Shown piece by piece: positions 52,340-63,856 of a stretch of DNA of 64,000 nucleotides (position 1 is the stretch's first letter; the number at the start of each line of letters is the position of its first letter). Both the position numbers and the translations under genes were made by a program. The notes beneath the pieces were generated by a model. It had not been told where the DNA came from and searched no databases. It saw only the letters and a program-made list of their open reading frames with translations. Where the stretch lies: contig CM059623.1 of the NCBI GenBank assembly GCA_030435675.1, forward strand, positions 12,370,092 through 12,434,091, read 5' to 3'. The DNA comes from Steinernema hermaphroditum. Taxonomy: Eukaryota > Nematoda > Chromadorea > Rhabditida > Steinernematidae.

Positions 52340-54065
52340 GGTCGCGCAACAAAGACGCGACTTTTCTTTCATCTCCAACAAACCATGTACATTTGTGCCA
52401 ACAAATCACATCCCAATCATCTCTCGACTGCATGAAGACCCCCGAAGTCAATCGTGTCTATGTAATACCCTACTGGTTGTAGATACCTACGTACATGTTG
52501 ATATAGTCATAAGTTTGTTACCCAAGTTTGTTGCGAAATCTTAAATAGGAACCAGCTTAATCCCAGAAGCCCCCGATATACAGTAGCTTCCCTCAAATAG
52601 CCGTCCTGAGAGTCAAAGATCGATGAATGAAGCTCTAAAACATGCACGTTTCAGTACAAAAATACACGTACGATTTGAATATAAACCCAATTTGAATGGA
52701 AAAAGCAGGAGAGTCAAGAACATACATCAAGGACCTTTCTTTTCATTGAAGCAGGTCAGTAGGGTCCTTTTTTCACTCTGAAAGGCCAGGCCTTCGTATC
52801 TCAGAACTTCGCATCAGACGACGCTCCAAGACCAGTAGAAGTTCTTAGGCCAAGGTTCACCCCAGGAGCTCTTCCTCATCTTGAAGCCCCTGATAGTTTC
52901 ATGACATTACCTCTACGGTTGTTACTATCTTGTACCGTAAGAAGGCGAAGGAATTATTCTAAGGGAGCCAAGAGTGTCCTTATCAAAAGTCCTCGTATGT
53001 GCCATTACCAGTGTAAGTTATAGTGCGATTGTCGTTTTGTCGCCACATTTTGTAAGTAGATGAAGATCTTAATGAAGGCGAACCTGGTGAGCCTGGAGCT
53101 GCTCATTTGGCAAGCAAGGATAAGAATATCGACTAAACGAAGATTGGAAAGGCGCGTATATGGACAAATAGACACAATGAACGCATCTGAGATGTGTAAA
53201 GGGTGTCATACAAGGTTACTGGTGCATGTTTCAAAGCATTATGAACAGTTCCATGGGATAAGACATAAGAACTTACAGTAGTCGTAATCCAGCATTTCTT
53301 ACTACAGTACAAACCTGTAATAAAAGCTTGTTTCAATGAATCAGGGCAAGTACACAAACCGTAGTTTATTTGAAGTGGGTAAGCGTATAGTGGCAAAGCT
53401 CAAATGTACGGAAAGGATCTCAGCACCATCGAGGGCATGATTAAAAAAGAGGAATGAAAAAGATAACATCTCGTAAGCATTGACACTTTGATAGCAATGC
53501 GAAGGAAGTGAGAAGTTTACCATGCTCTTAAATTTGTTTCATGAATCAAAGGCATTTCAAAACTCCAGATACAGCGGCGGAACTTCTCCTTATTGGGGCA
53601 CAGGGGCGGCTTCGGAACTCGCCTTTTCTTCGGAGAGATGAGTCGGGAAGTCGTGTCTTTGCTGGCGGTGGTCTCCTCAGAGTGTCGGCGACCTTCAGGA
53701 TGACTTCTCACGAAGGCGGATGCCTGGCGTCGGACATCTTGTTGCCAGTGACTTTTTCTGACTCCGCCAAAAATTGGGGATGAAAGACAAGAGATGAATG
53801 ACCAAAAGTCCAAAGGTCAGTAAAGGACGTGGCTTTCCTTCCTGGACAGCAAAGTGCATATTTGGCAACGGAGATAAACGTTAAGGAAGTCGGACTTTGA
53901 GAAATGTTTCCGATCTATCCTATAAGCCCACTTATCAGCTTATCTTGCCGGTGTACGACTGTGGTCGACATAATCAGAGATAAGTTTGGTTTCAAATACG
54001 ATCTTTAATGAATTCCTAATATAAGCATTTCTGGGATGTAAGATCCTCAGTGGGTGTCTAACAGT
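52340..54065. other. Intergenic DNA
   Basis: No supported gene. At 53,517-53,813 frames are open on both strands (80 and 98 codons) in a GC-richer patch, but neither has splice or promoter signals or similarity I recognise. Confidence 0.4.
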
Positions 54066-54137
54066 GGGGGCATAGCTCAGTGGCAGAGCATTCGACTGCA
54101 GATCGAGAGGTCACCGGTTCAAATCCGGTTGCTCCCT
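54066..54137 (+). tRNA. tRNA-Cys (GCA)
   Basis: A 72 nt intact cloverleaf, nearly identical to the 38.5 kb copy except in the D loop (CAGTGGCAGAG against CAGGGGTAGAG). Acceptor GGGGGCA/TGCTCCC, discriminator T. Its flanks differ from the other two copies. Confidence 0.95.
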
Positions 54138-54832
54138 ATGTTTTCTTTTATTTCGCATTTTTTGTCATTCACTATGTGTCCTATCAAGAACTGCGGATAC
54201 AAGCAGATAAAACTCAAATCAAGAGTAACCTATGTCTCAACTCCACGTGGCGGTGAGAAAGGAAACGGTTTGTCGCCGGAGCGGGTCTCACCACGACCGT
54301 CATGCGGACGAGAGTTGCGGGAAGTGCTCTGGCGCGATTGAGAGTCAGCTGTGAAGAGGGTGGCCACTGACCAATCCCAGGACGAGGATCGGGCTGACCT
54401 TCGGGGGTCGCGTCTATTGTCTAAATAGGGTTATCGCGCTTCGTCTCGTCTTTGCATCGTTCCGTCTAGATCAGGACGTATGTTCTTTTCGCCCGTGGCC
54501 CGTGTGAGTAAGCGGTCGTGCTACTTCTAGGCGCTGTTATTTGTGTTTTCAGTTTGTACGCTTGAAAATGCGTGATGTGCTGCATGCCCGTTGACTTGCT
54601 GTGTGTTGGCGGCGCTCTTCTCTTTTTAGTTCGTCTAAATCTGACTCGCCTGTTCAATTTTGTGCATCTGTTTCTGGGTGTTTCACTTCAACTGTTCCCA
54701 TCGTTAATTAGGAGGACCTGTTCTGTTGTTTTCTTTCGCTGCGACACTCCTTGTCCACTTCTTTCTCTTTTTTACGGGTTTTTCTATCATATTTGTTTAT
54801 TTGTTCTCTTTTCCACATTCTTCAACTGCTCT

Positions 54833-54842
54833 GTTGTTTCAG
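54833..54842 (+). promoter_or_regulatory. Probable spliced-leader acceptor
   Basis: GTTGTTTCAG ends 7 bp before the ATG of the C2-domain gene. A strong acceptor so close to a start codon with no upstream exon is typical of nematode trans-splicing. Confidence 0.6.
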
Positions 54843-54849
54843 AACTGTA

Positions 54850-56498
54850 ATGAGCAGGCCCACGCCCCGTCCGCCATTATCCTTCGGTATGCTATCGCCA
54901 TTGTGCAGTGTGTTCCAAACATTCTCTTTCAGTGAGCCAAAGGGATTCGTTCGACAACAACAGGCATCGAATCACGTCCATTACAGTTCGCCTGGACGAA
55001 GTTAAAATCCCCGAAGGAAAAGATGTGGCGTTGGAACACCACGATTCCCGGTGAGGGCGCTCGAATCATTGCTCAATCGACATGTCCTTTCAGATTCCAA
55101 ATAAAATACCGTTTCCCTTGCCTTGAGAGCGTCTCGCGCCGACTGATGAACGAGCAGCACAGCATTGGGCATCTGAGGAGCAGCCGACGTATCGAATTCA
55201 AGCACAGAATAACGGTACCGATCAATTGCGCCGGAAAAGACGACATCGCAGGCCTTTGGGAGAAGCAGCTGCTACGAATTCACTTGATGGCAAATGAGGA
55301 GGAATTGGGAGTCGCGAAGGTTGATTTGAAAAAGCTGCTAACATTTCCATTCTCGCTGGTGGAGCGCATATACTTCAAGTCGCGTGAATCAACGTTGTAC
55401 CCATCGGCGGAGGTAACTAACCGTTTCACAGGCAAACTGCATATCATGCGTATTACAGATCAGCATTGAATTGAACTCTTCGAATGCGAGCTTCATGGAT
55501 CAACTACTTGCAAATCGGAGACAAATTCTGGATCCTATCGGAGGAATGTGGCCAACTCGAGGCCGAGCAAGAAGCGCTTCTCGTCAGGGAGGATCGTCCA
55601 CACAGAGCAGTCGCGTGCCGTCAAGAGAGAGCCGAGCTCCTTCGTTGCCACGCGTGCCCCCACTCCGAGGCCTGAGCAGCAGGAGAAGCCCGGCACCGCT
55701 CAGGGACCTGAACGGAAGAAGAAGCCCGATGTCGTCGGTGGTTTCGTCGCTCTCGGATGACGTCTTCCATCCACCGTCCCGCGCTGCGGCAACGCCTGCG
55801 ATCACCCGAGAAGAGGTCCCAAGGTACGTCTCACCCAGCAGCTACGCCGTGCCTGTAAGGAGCCGAACGCATCCGGCCGCCCGGACAGTCGCCAGGGCGC
55901 CTGAGTACCGCGCTGTCCGGGTCAACATCGTGAGCGCTCGAAGGATTCCGGAAGTGATTATAAATTCGTAAGTCTAATTTTTTGGTGCTCGATTTAGAAG
56001 AATTGTCTTAGGGAAGGTGAAGAGGAACCGGCGACATTTGTGACCGTCGGATCGGAAGTCACCGAGCTGTGCACTCCTGTACGACACGGAAGCAGTCCGG
56101 TGTGGAACTGGTCGGGGACAGCGCGTATTCCCCGCAACCGCAAGAGCGTCGTCCTCCGGCTGAAGCACCGACGCCGCGACGGGAGCGAAAAGATCCTGGG
56201 AGTGGCCGTCGTGGAATGCGATCAGACAAGGGGCATGCAAGAGATGCCGATGAGCATCATGACCAGTTCGAAGGAAGAAGCGCTTCCCATCTTGAAGGTA
56301 ACGACCACCCAAACCATGCAACGCTCTTACTCTAAATTTAGGTCCAAGTGTACGAAGAGTCCTCGTCACCCGTCCCAAGCGAGTCAGAATCCGTGATCGA
56401 AGCGAGATTGGGGTACGTTCTGTTCGCCTAGTACTTATCTCTGAGTGTATCTTTTCAGAAGAACGATCGGACAACTAAAGAGGAATTTGAGAGCGTAA
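54850..56498 (+). CDS. Protein with two C2-like domains, seven exons; possible SAS-1/C2CD3 relative
   Basis: Exons: 54850-54886, 54933-55050, 55094-55412, 55459-55967, 56012-56297, 56342-56412, 56459-56498. Introns are 43-46 bp with matching phases and give 459 residues. About 16-165 reads like a C2 sandwich (RITSITVRLDEVKI, KQLLRIHLMANEEELGVAKV, ending ISIELN). About 175-260 is a Ser/Arg/Pro-rich linker. About 300-410 looks like a second C2-type domain (YRAVRVNIVSARRIP, SPVWNWSGTARIP, KILGVAVVECD). The Ca-binding loop aspartates expected in calcium-dependent C2 domains are not evident, so protein or microtubule binding is more likely than Ca-dependent lipid binding. C2-linker layout and basic linker recall centriolar SAS-1/C2CD3, but the family call is uncertain. 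The gene model itself is well supported by phase and intron size. Confidence 0.8.
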
Positions 56499-56678
56499 TG
56501 AGTAAACGTCATATAAATTAAATGAATTATTGTTTACTTAAATTTTGGTATTTCATATTTGGATAGCATAGGATAAGGTGAATTCTTTGAAAATTTGTGC
56601 TTTCGGTACGAGGAGTTGCAATCGTTTCGTTCATCGATCCATGCGACGCATATCGTATACCTCCGACACGAGAACCAT

Positions 56679-56750
56679 GGCTCAGTGGTCTAGTGGTATG
56701 ATTCTCGCTTTGGGTGCGAGAGGTCCCGGTTTCGATCACCGGCTGAGCCC
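56679..56750 (+). tRNA. tRNA-Pro (TGG)
   Basis: A 72 nt cloverleaf. Acceptor GGCTCAG/CTGAGCC, anticodon TGG in a TTTGGGT loop, T stem CCGGT/ACCGG, discriminator C. No intron. Confidence 0.95.
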
Positions 56751-58170
56751 GAATTTTTCCTTTTTATTTGTACATCTTTGCTGGTACAATCTAAGGGTTT
56801 TACAGATAACGGAAACTATGACTGGTTCTGTTGGATACGGTATCTCTCTGAAAGCTGCGGTTCCAGTAGCATCGGCTACATGAAAGTCAGAATCCAGAAT
56901 CAACGAAACACATGTAGGAAACCCAAACAAAAACTACAACCCGCCAAACTAGAACGCCCCCAGCTTGTGCCTAGAGAAATAGACTCTTGTTTACGTTAGA
57001 ATGCGCATCACAAACAACAAAAGGGTCGTCTGCCAAATAGGGATGTTTAGTGGGAAAGGCGAAGAGTAAACAAAATCTCCGCTAAAATGAGTGAAAAACT
57101 TTGGTTGTTTCGTTGGGAGTCAAACATCTTATCCGGGCATAATTAGCTCTCATCTGAACGCCTGAACCGAACCGATACACCTGAAGCGATTTTGTTGATT
57201 GTTGAGGAAATCATGTGTTATATCTCGGACACATTTTCCCGTGACGTATCCGTCTCGTCAGCTCCCGCTCGCCAGGCTTTGTGTTCCAACGGTCGCTTCG
57301 CGACCATCAACGAGGTGCCGTAGTCGTCATGGAGAAATAACTCACCGGATGGATGGATGACGCTAAATGCACGTTTGAACAAACCCACAATTAACGCGAG
57401 AGGAAACAAGGGTTGAAGCCGCTGACAAGGACGTCGGCCGATCGGATGCAAAGAGCACTTCGCTCCTGAAGGCTGCGCTGGATGGGCTGCTCTCACAAAT
57501 GAGAATGTGTCTCGTCTCGTGCAGAGTTGCCTGATCGCAGATGTCTGCACTACGGTCGTGTCGCTCGCGTGCATTTCCAGTGAAGTGGCTTTTCGATCCG
57601 TTTTGATTCGATTTTCTTCGATAATTTCTCAGCATCTCTCAGAGTTTTGCTGTTCGAGGAGTTGTTCGAAACGTGTTCTCTGTTTGTGCAGCGAGATCCC
57701 GCCAAATCTCGACGGTTTCGGAGTCCATTTCTGCGGATCTCTGCAAGTGCACTAATTCAGGATTTACAGAAGCTTTTGCTGTTTTTGGTGTGATCTTGGA
57801 CAAGAAATTCACTGGAAAGATCGCCAATTTTCACAGGAGTCCCACACTATCGACCGCTCTCAGTTTTAGGACAATTTGTCATCCTCTACATCCATGTTTT
57901 TCCATGTTTTCAACATTTTTTTACACCGCTCAAATATCTATTCGAAGTATCTTCCGTTCTTACAGATTCCGAATCAGTTCTAGTCATAATTCCATATGAT
58001 TTTCTTGTTTCTAACGGGTTGATCATCGTAGGTTAGTTCTGCACGCCCGCAGATCTTGTACACTTCCTGAAATTTCCATGAACATCCCTTATCCGCAAAG
58101 TTTTCGCTTCATCGCCTGCGCGTTATCCATGACCGCTCGGCCACAACACTTTAATAATTCAGCACTCATT
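56751..58170. other. Intergenic DNA before the NDUFA8-type gene
   Basis: No supported gene. Overlapping frames near 57,220-57,640 are open on both strands at once and have no splice context. Confidence 0.4.
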
Positions 58171-58173
58171 AAT

Positions 58174-58183
58174 TCCGTTTCAG
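58174..58183 (+). promoter_or_regulatory. Probable spliced-leader acceptor
   Basis: TCCGTTTCAG ends 9 bp before the ATG of the NDUFA8-type gene. No upstream coding exon is seen. Confidence 0.6.
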
Positions 58184-58192
58184 GCCGCAAAG

Positions 58193-58974
58193 ATGGCGCT
58201 CACCAACAACACCAAGATGCCAACGGACGAGGAACTCGCCGTTCCTCAGGAGATCACCTTGTCCACTCCGTACTTCAAAGCTGCCGCGCCGTACATGCAT
58301 CGTGCCTGTGAAGACGAGATCAGGGTGAGAAGCACATTCGTCTTGTTCAGTTGATTATGGTCGATTTAGGAGTTCATGCTCCGTCGTACCGAGCTCGAAG
58401 ATCCGCGAAAAACATTGGAACTCGGGAAACTCGTCACCAACTGCGGAGTGAAGTTCCTGCAGTCCGTGAAGCGGACATGCGCGTCCGAATTCGAGCGCTA
58501 CGGCAAGTGCATCGATCAAGGAAGCTCCAAGCTCTACGTTTCCAAGTGTCGCGAGGAGCAGCGCTTCTTCGATCAGTGTATCGAGGAGAATCTGAAGATC
58601 AAGCGCCCGCCACTTGGATATTTCAGCAAAATTCACGTTCACGAATCCAAGGAACCGAAGCCAGGTTCGTTGTTGTCTTTAGCATTACGAGATAGATCAG
58701 AGGAATATAGTTTACGCAGGCTATTAGGTTCGAGCTCAGTCCATATCTCGGCTGCAGATCCTGAAGTCCTTGTGCATTGTTTTCCCTATAAATTGGCACA
58801 TGCGGCGTGCTCGGGCTATAGCTACTCTTCTATTGATTACGGTATTTAGAACCTGCCATGCGCGACTACAAGAAGGAGGCCGCCGAGGTTCTGGCCAAAC
58901 TGCCTGACGACTACCACCTCCGCAAGGACTACCGCCGCTACCAGGACTGGAAGACCAACTTCGTTGAGAACTAG
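58193..58974 (+). CDS. NADH dehydrogenase (complex I) accessory subunit NDUFA8/PGIV, three exons
   Basis: Exons: 58193-58324, 58370-58664 and 58850-58974 (introns 45 and 185 bp) give 183 residues; mammalian NDUFA8 is about 172. Two CX9C motifs are visible in exon 2, CASEFERYGKC and CREEQRFFDQC, with further cysteines before them (HRACEDE, TNCGVKF). This is the cysteine pattern of a CHCH protein imported into the mitochondrial intermembrane space by the MIA40 disulfide relay. The N-terminal PTDEELAVPQEITLS and the C-terminal RRYQDWKTNF also read like this family. Role: structural accessory subunit of respiratory complex I. No presequence, as expected. The second intron is longer than typical here and allows an alternative readthrough frame, which I rejected. 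Confidence 0.92.
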
Positions 58975-59052
58975 AGCCTTTTCATAGGAGGGAGTGCCGC
59001 CACTGGGCGTTCCCGATGAGGATTTTTCGTTTAAAGTGTAAACTAGCTTTTA

Positions 59053-59286
59053 TTAAAAAAAAACTATTGTCATGATGACTACGATCACGGTGTTGACCAC
59101 CGATTGCAGCGATTCCCAGCTCAAGTGGTCCCTCCTCGTCGCCAGCGCCATTTGTGGTCGTCGCGGCGCGCCCTTATGAGGAGATTGAGGTGTATCGATT
59201 TTCTCCGAGATCGATTTGGCGCCGTCCGGCCATCTTGGGCTGCCAGCTCGAGTCGGGTCGCCGTTGGATGGCGACGTCGCCGCCAT
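59053..59286 (-). CDS. Small protein with C-terminal hydrophobic tail, 77 residues
   Basis: ATG at 59,286 on the minus strand. The frame ends in SLQSVVNTVIVVIMTIVFF, a hydrophobic segment right at the C-terminus, as in tail-anchored membrane proteins. The N-terminal part is Ser/Pro/Arg-rich and probably unstructured (TPQSPHKGAPRRPQMALATRR). TAA is followed within a few bases by AATAAA on the minus strand, so it converges tightly with the NDUFA8-type gene, whose stop is only 79 bp away. Only one exon is seen, and upstream sequence stays open in GC-rich DNA, so the start could be earlier. No family recognised. The hydrophobic tail and poly(A) signal are the evidence. A chance frame remains possible. 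Confidence 0.45.
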   Translation of the reverse strand: MAATSPSNGDPTRAGSPRWPDGAKSISEKIDTPQSPHKGAPRRPQMALATRRDHLSWESLQSVVNTVIVVIMTIVFF

Positions 59287-59289
59287 GAC

Positions 59290-62200
59290 GGATAAGGGAC
59301 TCGGCGCCGCTTTCTCACATGCGCGATATATCTTGTTTACCGTATGTATAATCGATTTGTTGTTTAGGCGGTGCGGCCCTCGCGTGAGGGGAAGCCGTGT
59401 GTCGTCGACTTTGTGGAACCGTTCGTGATCGTCGTCATCGGAATCGATCGATTCGATCGCTCCGAGCTGTGGAGGGGGACAGTTCGTTGTTGCGCGCCGC
59501 CATCCGCCGGAGGAACGTTGGGATGCCGCCCGGGAGCGCTGGCATCGGCGTCGGGATATCGCCGATTTCGATCGCTTCCCGATCGCGCCGATCTGATCGG
59601 CCTGGTGATTATAGCACGTGCGGCGCGAAACATGATGGGATGATGACCCTTCTCGGCTGGCAAAAGACTGGCGCGAACCGACCCTCGGAAGGACGTTCTT
59701 TGTCAACCGCGCCGGACGACAACGATTTCGTCGATCGATTTCCCTCCTCCTATTATGATCGCGCGGCCGGGGACCGACCGATTCGATCGGCGCGAGGGGG
59801 CGACGAGAACCGACGACTACCTGTGCGGAGCCGGGCTCTGGTAGCAGAGGCAGGTGGAGCGCCCTCTTTGTCTTCCTCACCCCTTGCCTCCGACTCTGTT
59901 GATCCACGCCATCGCCCTATCGTTCGCGCGGTCCCATTTGCCTCCGTGCGCGCCGCGCGAGCCATTATGCATGGATCAGCGATGGATCATTCGGGGGAGC
60001 GCGGAGGGGCGAATGCCAGCTGTCGCCCGACGCGGCGTCCTTCTTGAGTGTCTTCTTCCCAATTGTCCCTTCGTGGTTGGTCTTGTCTCGCGTCTCTCGT
60101 CTATGTCTCTTGGTGGAAGTGGTGATCGGTGTGATCAGTCTCCTTTTGCATGTCTGTCTCGGTTTTGCAGAAATCTCATTTGGTCTCAGCGTTCATTTGG
60201 ACGATCATGAGTGCCCGAGGGTGGTCGGTTGTGGATTTTGTAACCACCGGTCGCACCTGTCCGTTGCAGATTGATTTGACGGACGGTGACTCTAGGGAAT
60301 GGAATTTTTTGCGAAATTGATCTCATTAACGATGATTTGGAAAGGTCCCTCTTCTACCGTAATCTGGTGAGCTTGGATTCCAGCAGTTCCTAGATCTTGG
60401 GAAGCCACATTTGATCTTCTATTCGTGCTATTCGACGATTTGACCATTTGAGGGCAAGCGAGGCCAGCTGTTGTTCGCCACGACCTTCAGTCCCCTTCTG
60501 ATCCGAACTGATGTCGTATGTCCGTGCGCGCGATTTGCATGCGCTTGCATCTGCACGCTTAAAATTACATGGCCACTTCCTGCCATCCATCATCTCGCCG
60601 CAGCGATTCCCTTCCTGATCTGAACTTCTGCCCCTGTTTACCCGCCCCTTTCTGCACCTGTTTCCGGTTGTGGCGAATCGGGAAAGATGTTCACTGTTTG
60701 TTTAGGCCGTGATCACAATTGAAAATCGATCCGAGACGATCACGGGGTTACGGTAGGATGACTGGACCTTTTTTGCATTTTACGACACAGTCGAGGAAAA
60801 AAGAGTTGAAAAAGAGTAGGTGTTTATCTCTGGCGATCACGAGTGATTTGTTTGCACAATCGTGGACTGCAAAGTGACATCGATTTTGGTCACGACGGAA
60901 GCGGCACTTTGCCGCATTCGGTCTAATCGAATTAACGTGAAAGTGCGAAAGGCTAGCAGCTGCCACGGCTTCCGAGTCATGACCTTCCCATCACTTCTTT
61001 CGCCCCTTGACGGTCCGTCGATCGGCGCACGCCTCGATCAGATCTTGAATTTCGAAACGATTTTATCGAAAACTGTAAATCGGGACACCAATTCCCTTCC
61101 GATCGACTGCTTTTCCATTAAATCGCCAGCATTAAATTGATCGATTCCACAAGATAGGCTTCCGTGTGTCCGCCCCCGTACGGCAAACGGCAAACAAAGG
61201 AGCCGATCGATGCCGATCTCTCGAGAAAACGCTCCCTTAATTGGATTTTGTGTTTATTTTTACGCGCCCCTAAGCATCCATTAGAGCCGTTTTGGATTAG
61301 CGTCGAGATCAGCGCACTACGGTAGCCGTCGGCGTCTTATCTGCGTCGTGCACGTGCACAGCATCTTGCGTCGCGATTGGAGCGATCGCCGCTACCGTAG
61401 CCTCTCCCGCGCTGATTGGTCTCCGATCACGGTGAAATCAGTGTTTTCGGCGACCTCTTCAGCTAATTAAATAAGAATCCCGAGTGCCGTCGAGCGAGAA
61501 AACAATCCGAGTCACCGAAAATCGATGACGGCAAATCGCTTCCGACGCCGACGCCTTCCACACCGTCGCCGGCTCCACATCGCTCTCCTTATTCGGCGCC
61601 GCTGCGGTCTTTGAGCACTGCTCCGGCAGCCGTTCTCGGGAGCGCCGCGAGCAAAATCGCAAAACGAATATCGACCGGGCACCCATTATTTATCGGAACA
61701 ATCGCTCTCGGACTCTTTGCCTTCGCGCCCCATCGCCTCCTCTTCGTCTTCTCGGTCGCCTCCAACCCCTCTGGACCCTTTGGCACACTCGCGCATTCCC
61801 AGGACGGCCGCCGATCGATCCGCCGATTCGGCCTTAAATGGTCGGTCGCCCATCGGTCGCCGCGTGTCACAGCCGTTCACTCAGCCGTCAGTTCAGTCGC
61901 CGCGACGGGCCACCCGAGTTTCGTCGTTTGAATTCGCCGTCCGTCGTAACGCCTCCCGAAGGCCCTTAGGGGGTTCGACTCCGCATCGCCGTTGAGTATT
62001 ATCGATAGGCTGTATCACGCTCAGGCCACGGGAAACGGGTGATGGGTGAGGGATATCGATTTTGGCATCTTTGCACTCCCGGATGGATGGACCGAATAGG
62101 GAGGGAAGGGGCGATTAAAATTGGCGCCGAGGCTGCGCGCGAGCCGCGCGAAAGCTGCGTGGATCACGCCAGAGCTCGACGTCGCCCCCAGGCGACGAGT

Positions 62201-63445
62201 CGGACGAGCCCATTCGACTTGTTGTTTGTCTTTTCGTTCACTCCTCCGTTCATTTGCGTCGATGCCGTCGATGGCGATGGCCACGTCGCCGATGGCCGAC
62301 TACCGTACCCTCAGCGTCCCCTTTTGATTAGTTCAATAAGCGCTTTTATGACTGAGGCCCTTAGCGTCGGCATCGCGCACTTATTAGGCTCATGATCACG
62401 CCCCGGTTCGATCGATCTTCTTCGGCTCGACGCCCCTCTTCCATCATATCAAATTTCCCACCATCGATCAGGCCTTTTCCATTAGCGGGCCACTGGCTAA
62501 TAACATGCTACGGCTTTATGACCCCGGTGCACCTGATTCCCTCAATTGCGTCTGCCCGGATTAGCCGTAGATCAAATTACGGTAGCCTCTCCGTGACCGG
62601 CCCCTCCTGCGTTCGCATCAATCAAAGGGGTTACGGTAGCTTGGTTGCGTACCCGATCGGACCCTTTTGAACCACCGTAATGGGCGTTCCCTGGGCGTAT
62701 TAATCACGGTCCGCCGTCCTCAAGTGTACGAGCACCTGATATGAATTCCGCTTGTTTACGCTCCGTCGCAACATCTCGACCGCCGCGTTGAACTTAGGGG
62801 ATTGTGCGCGGACACCGTATCCAGGAGGCGGCGATCAAAAGGCGGTGGGAAAGGCGGAGGATTTATTTACATGATCTTTTGCGGCTAAGCCTTAGGAGCA
62901 TCAAGTAGCCGTCTCGGCCGCCGCGGTCCCTGTTCGCCGTCGACCCCTATAGTCCCGTCTCCTTTTGTTTTGTTTTGCCTATTTAGCGATGGCGAGTGAG
63001 TGAAGAGTGAAGCTGAGCTGATGACGCGCGAGCACCGCGCGTCCCTGTTTGCCGCCTTCGCCTTCGCGATTTGTCCTCCGTGATGCCAGAGGCTCTCGCC
63101 TCTGACTACGGTGGTCAATCGATTTGGACGGCCCCGTCGCTTCGGGGAACCCGGTCGCCTGTGCGGCCGATGTGAGCTGAGATGGGGATTGGCTATCGCT
63201 CGGAGGGACACGCGGAAAGCGCAATTTGAGATATAGGCGCGACGCAAATCGATTCCCGCCACCACTCTTGATGTCGTTCGTTCGCTTAACCCTTACAAGC
63301 AGCCGAGCGATTAGTCATCTCCATCGGCGCGGACTTAGCGGCTCGTGCATCGCCTGAAAACACGCGCGCCTTTTGAGGGTGTAGGGAACGTAGGGGGAGC
63401 GGATGTGATAGCCGATCACTAGAGCACTTCAAACGATTAGATAAG
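59290..63445. other. GC-rich intergenic DNA with recurrent short motifs
   Basis: Many long frames are open on both strands, as expected from high GC, and none has splice context or similarity I recognise. Repeated motifs are visible: CGATCG about ten times, mostly 59.4-62.4 kb, and [CT]TACGGTAG or its complement at 60,354, 60,748, 61,317, 61,392, 62,577 and 62,631. Probably regulatory DNA of the gene starting near 63.9 kb. Confidence 0.4.
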
Positions 63446-63449
63446 GAAG

Positions 63450-63524
63450 GGTGACATGGTGTAGCGGTTAGCACTCAGGTGTTCTCTGAATCCTGCGACC
63501 CGAGTTCAAATCTCGGCGGGACCT
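63450..63524 (+). pseudogene. Broken tRNA-Gln copy
   Basis: The D arm, T arm and 3' half match tRNA-Gln at 38,675. The 5' acceptor strand GGTGACA no longer pairs with CGGGACC, and the anticodon arm has a 3 nt expansion (CAGGTGTTCTCTGAATCCTG) that destroys the TTG loop. Not a functional tRNA. Confidence 0.9.
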
Positions 63525-63609
63525 AGCACTTTTCATTTTGGCCTCCTACATCAGTTCCAATTTTGTAGTTTCTAGAGACAAAAACAGTATAGTGCAAAGA
63601 AAAAGATTT

Positions 63610-63682
63610 AGCCCGATGCGGGGCTCGAACCCGCGACAGCCAGATTAAGAGTCTGGTGCTCTACCGACTGAGCTAACCGGGC
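63610..63682 (-). tRNA. tRNA-Lys (CTT)
   Basis: Acceptor GCCCGGT pairs with ATCGGGC (one G-T). Anticodon loop CTCTTAA with anticodon CTT. D arm TAGCTCAGTCGGTAGAGC. T arm GCGGG-TTCGAGC-CCCGC. Intact, no intron. Confidence 0.95.
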
Positions 63683-63856
63683 TTCGACGACGGATCCTCC
63701 CATATCGATCCTATCACGGATGACCCAAAATGGACTGGTTCCAGTCGCCTCCGTTATATGCTAATTGTCCGTTAATTGTTTTCCCGTCGCGACGTCGCCA
63801 ATCGAATTCGTTTTTCGTTTTCCTCCGCTCCTCACAAGTCACATCGATTGTTTCAG

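Noticed and set aside
55413..55469. Readthrough of exon 3 of the C2 gene to TGA near 55,468
   Set aside because: A 46 bp intron with GTAACT/TTACAG fits the usual intron size and joins the long in-phase exon 4.
58665..58849. Readthrough of NDUFA8 exon 2 to a stop at 58,847-58,849
   Set aside because: The sequence after 58,664 loses family-like content, and splicing restores the conserved C-terminus ending RYQDWKTNF.
59296..59907. N-terminal extension of the small minus-strand gene to 284 residues
   Set aside because: Upstream part is Arg-rich translation of GC-rich DNA with dense CGATCG; no supported start.
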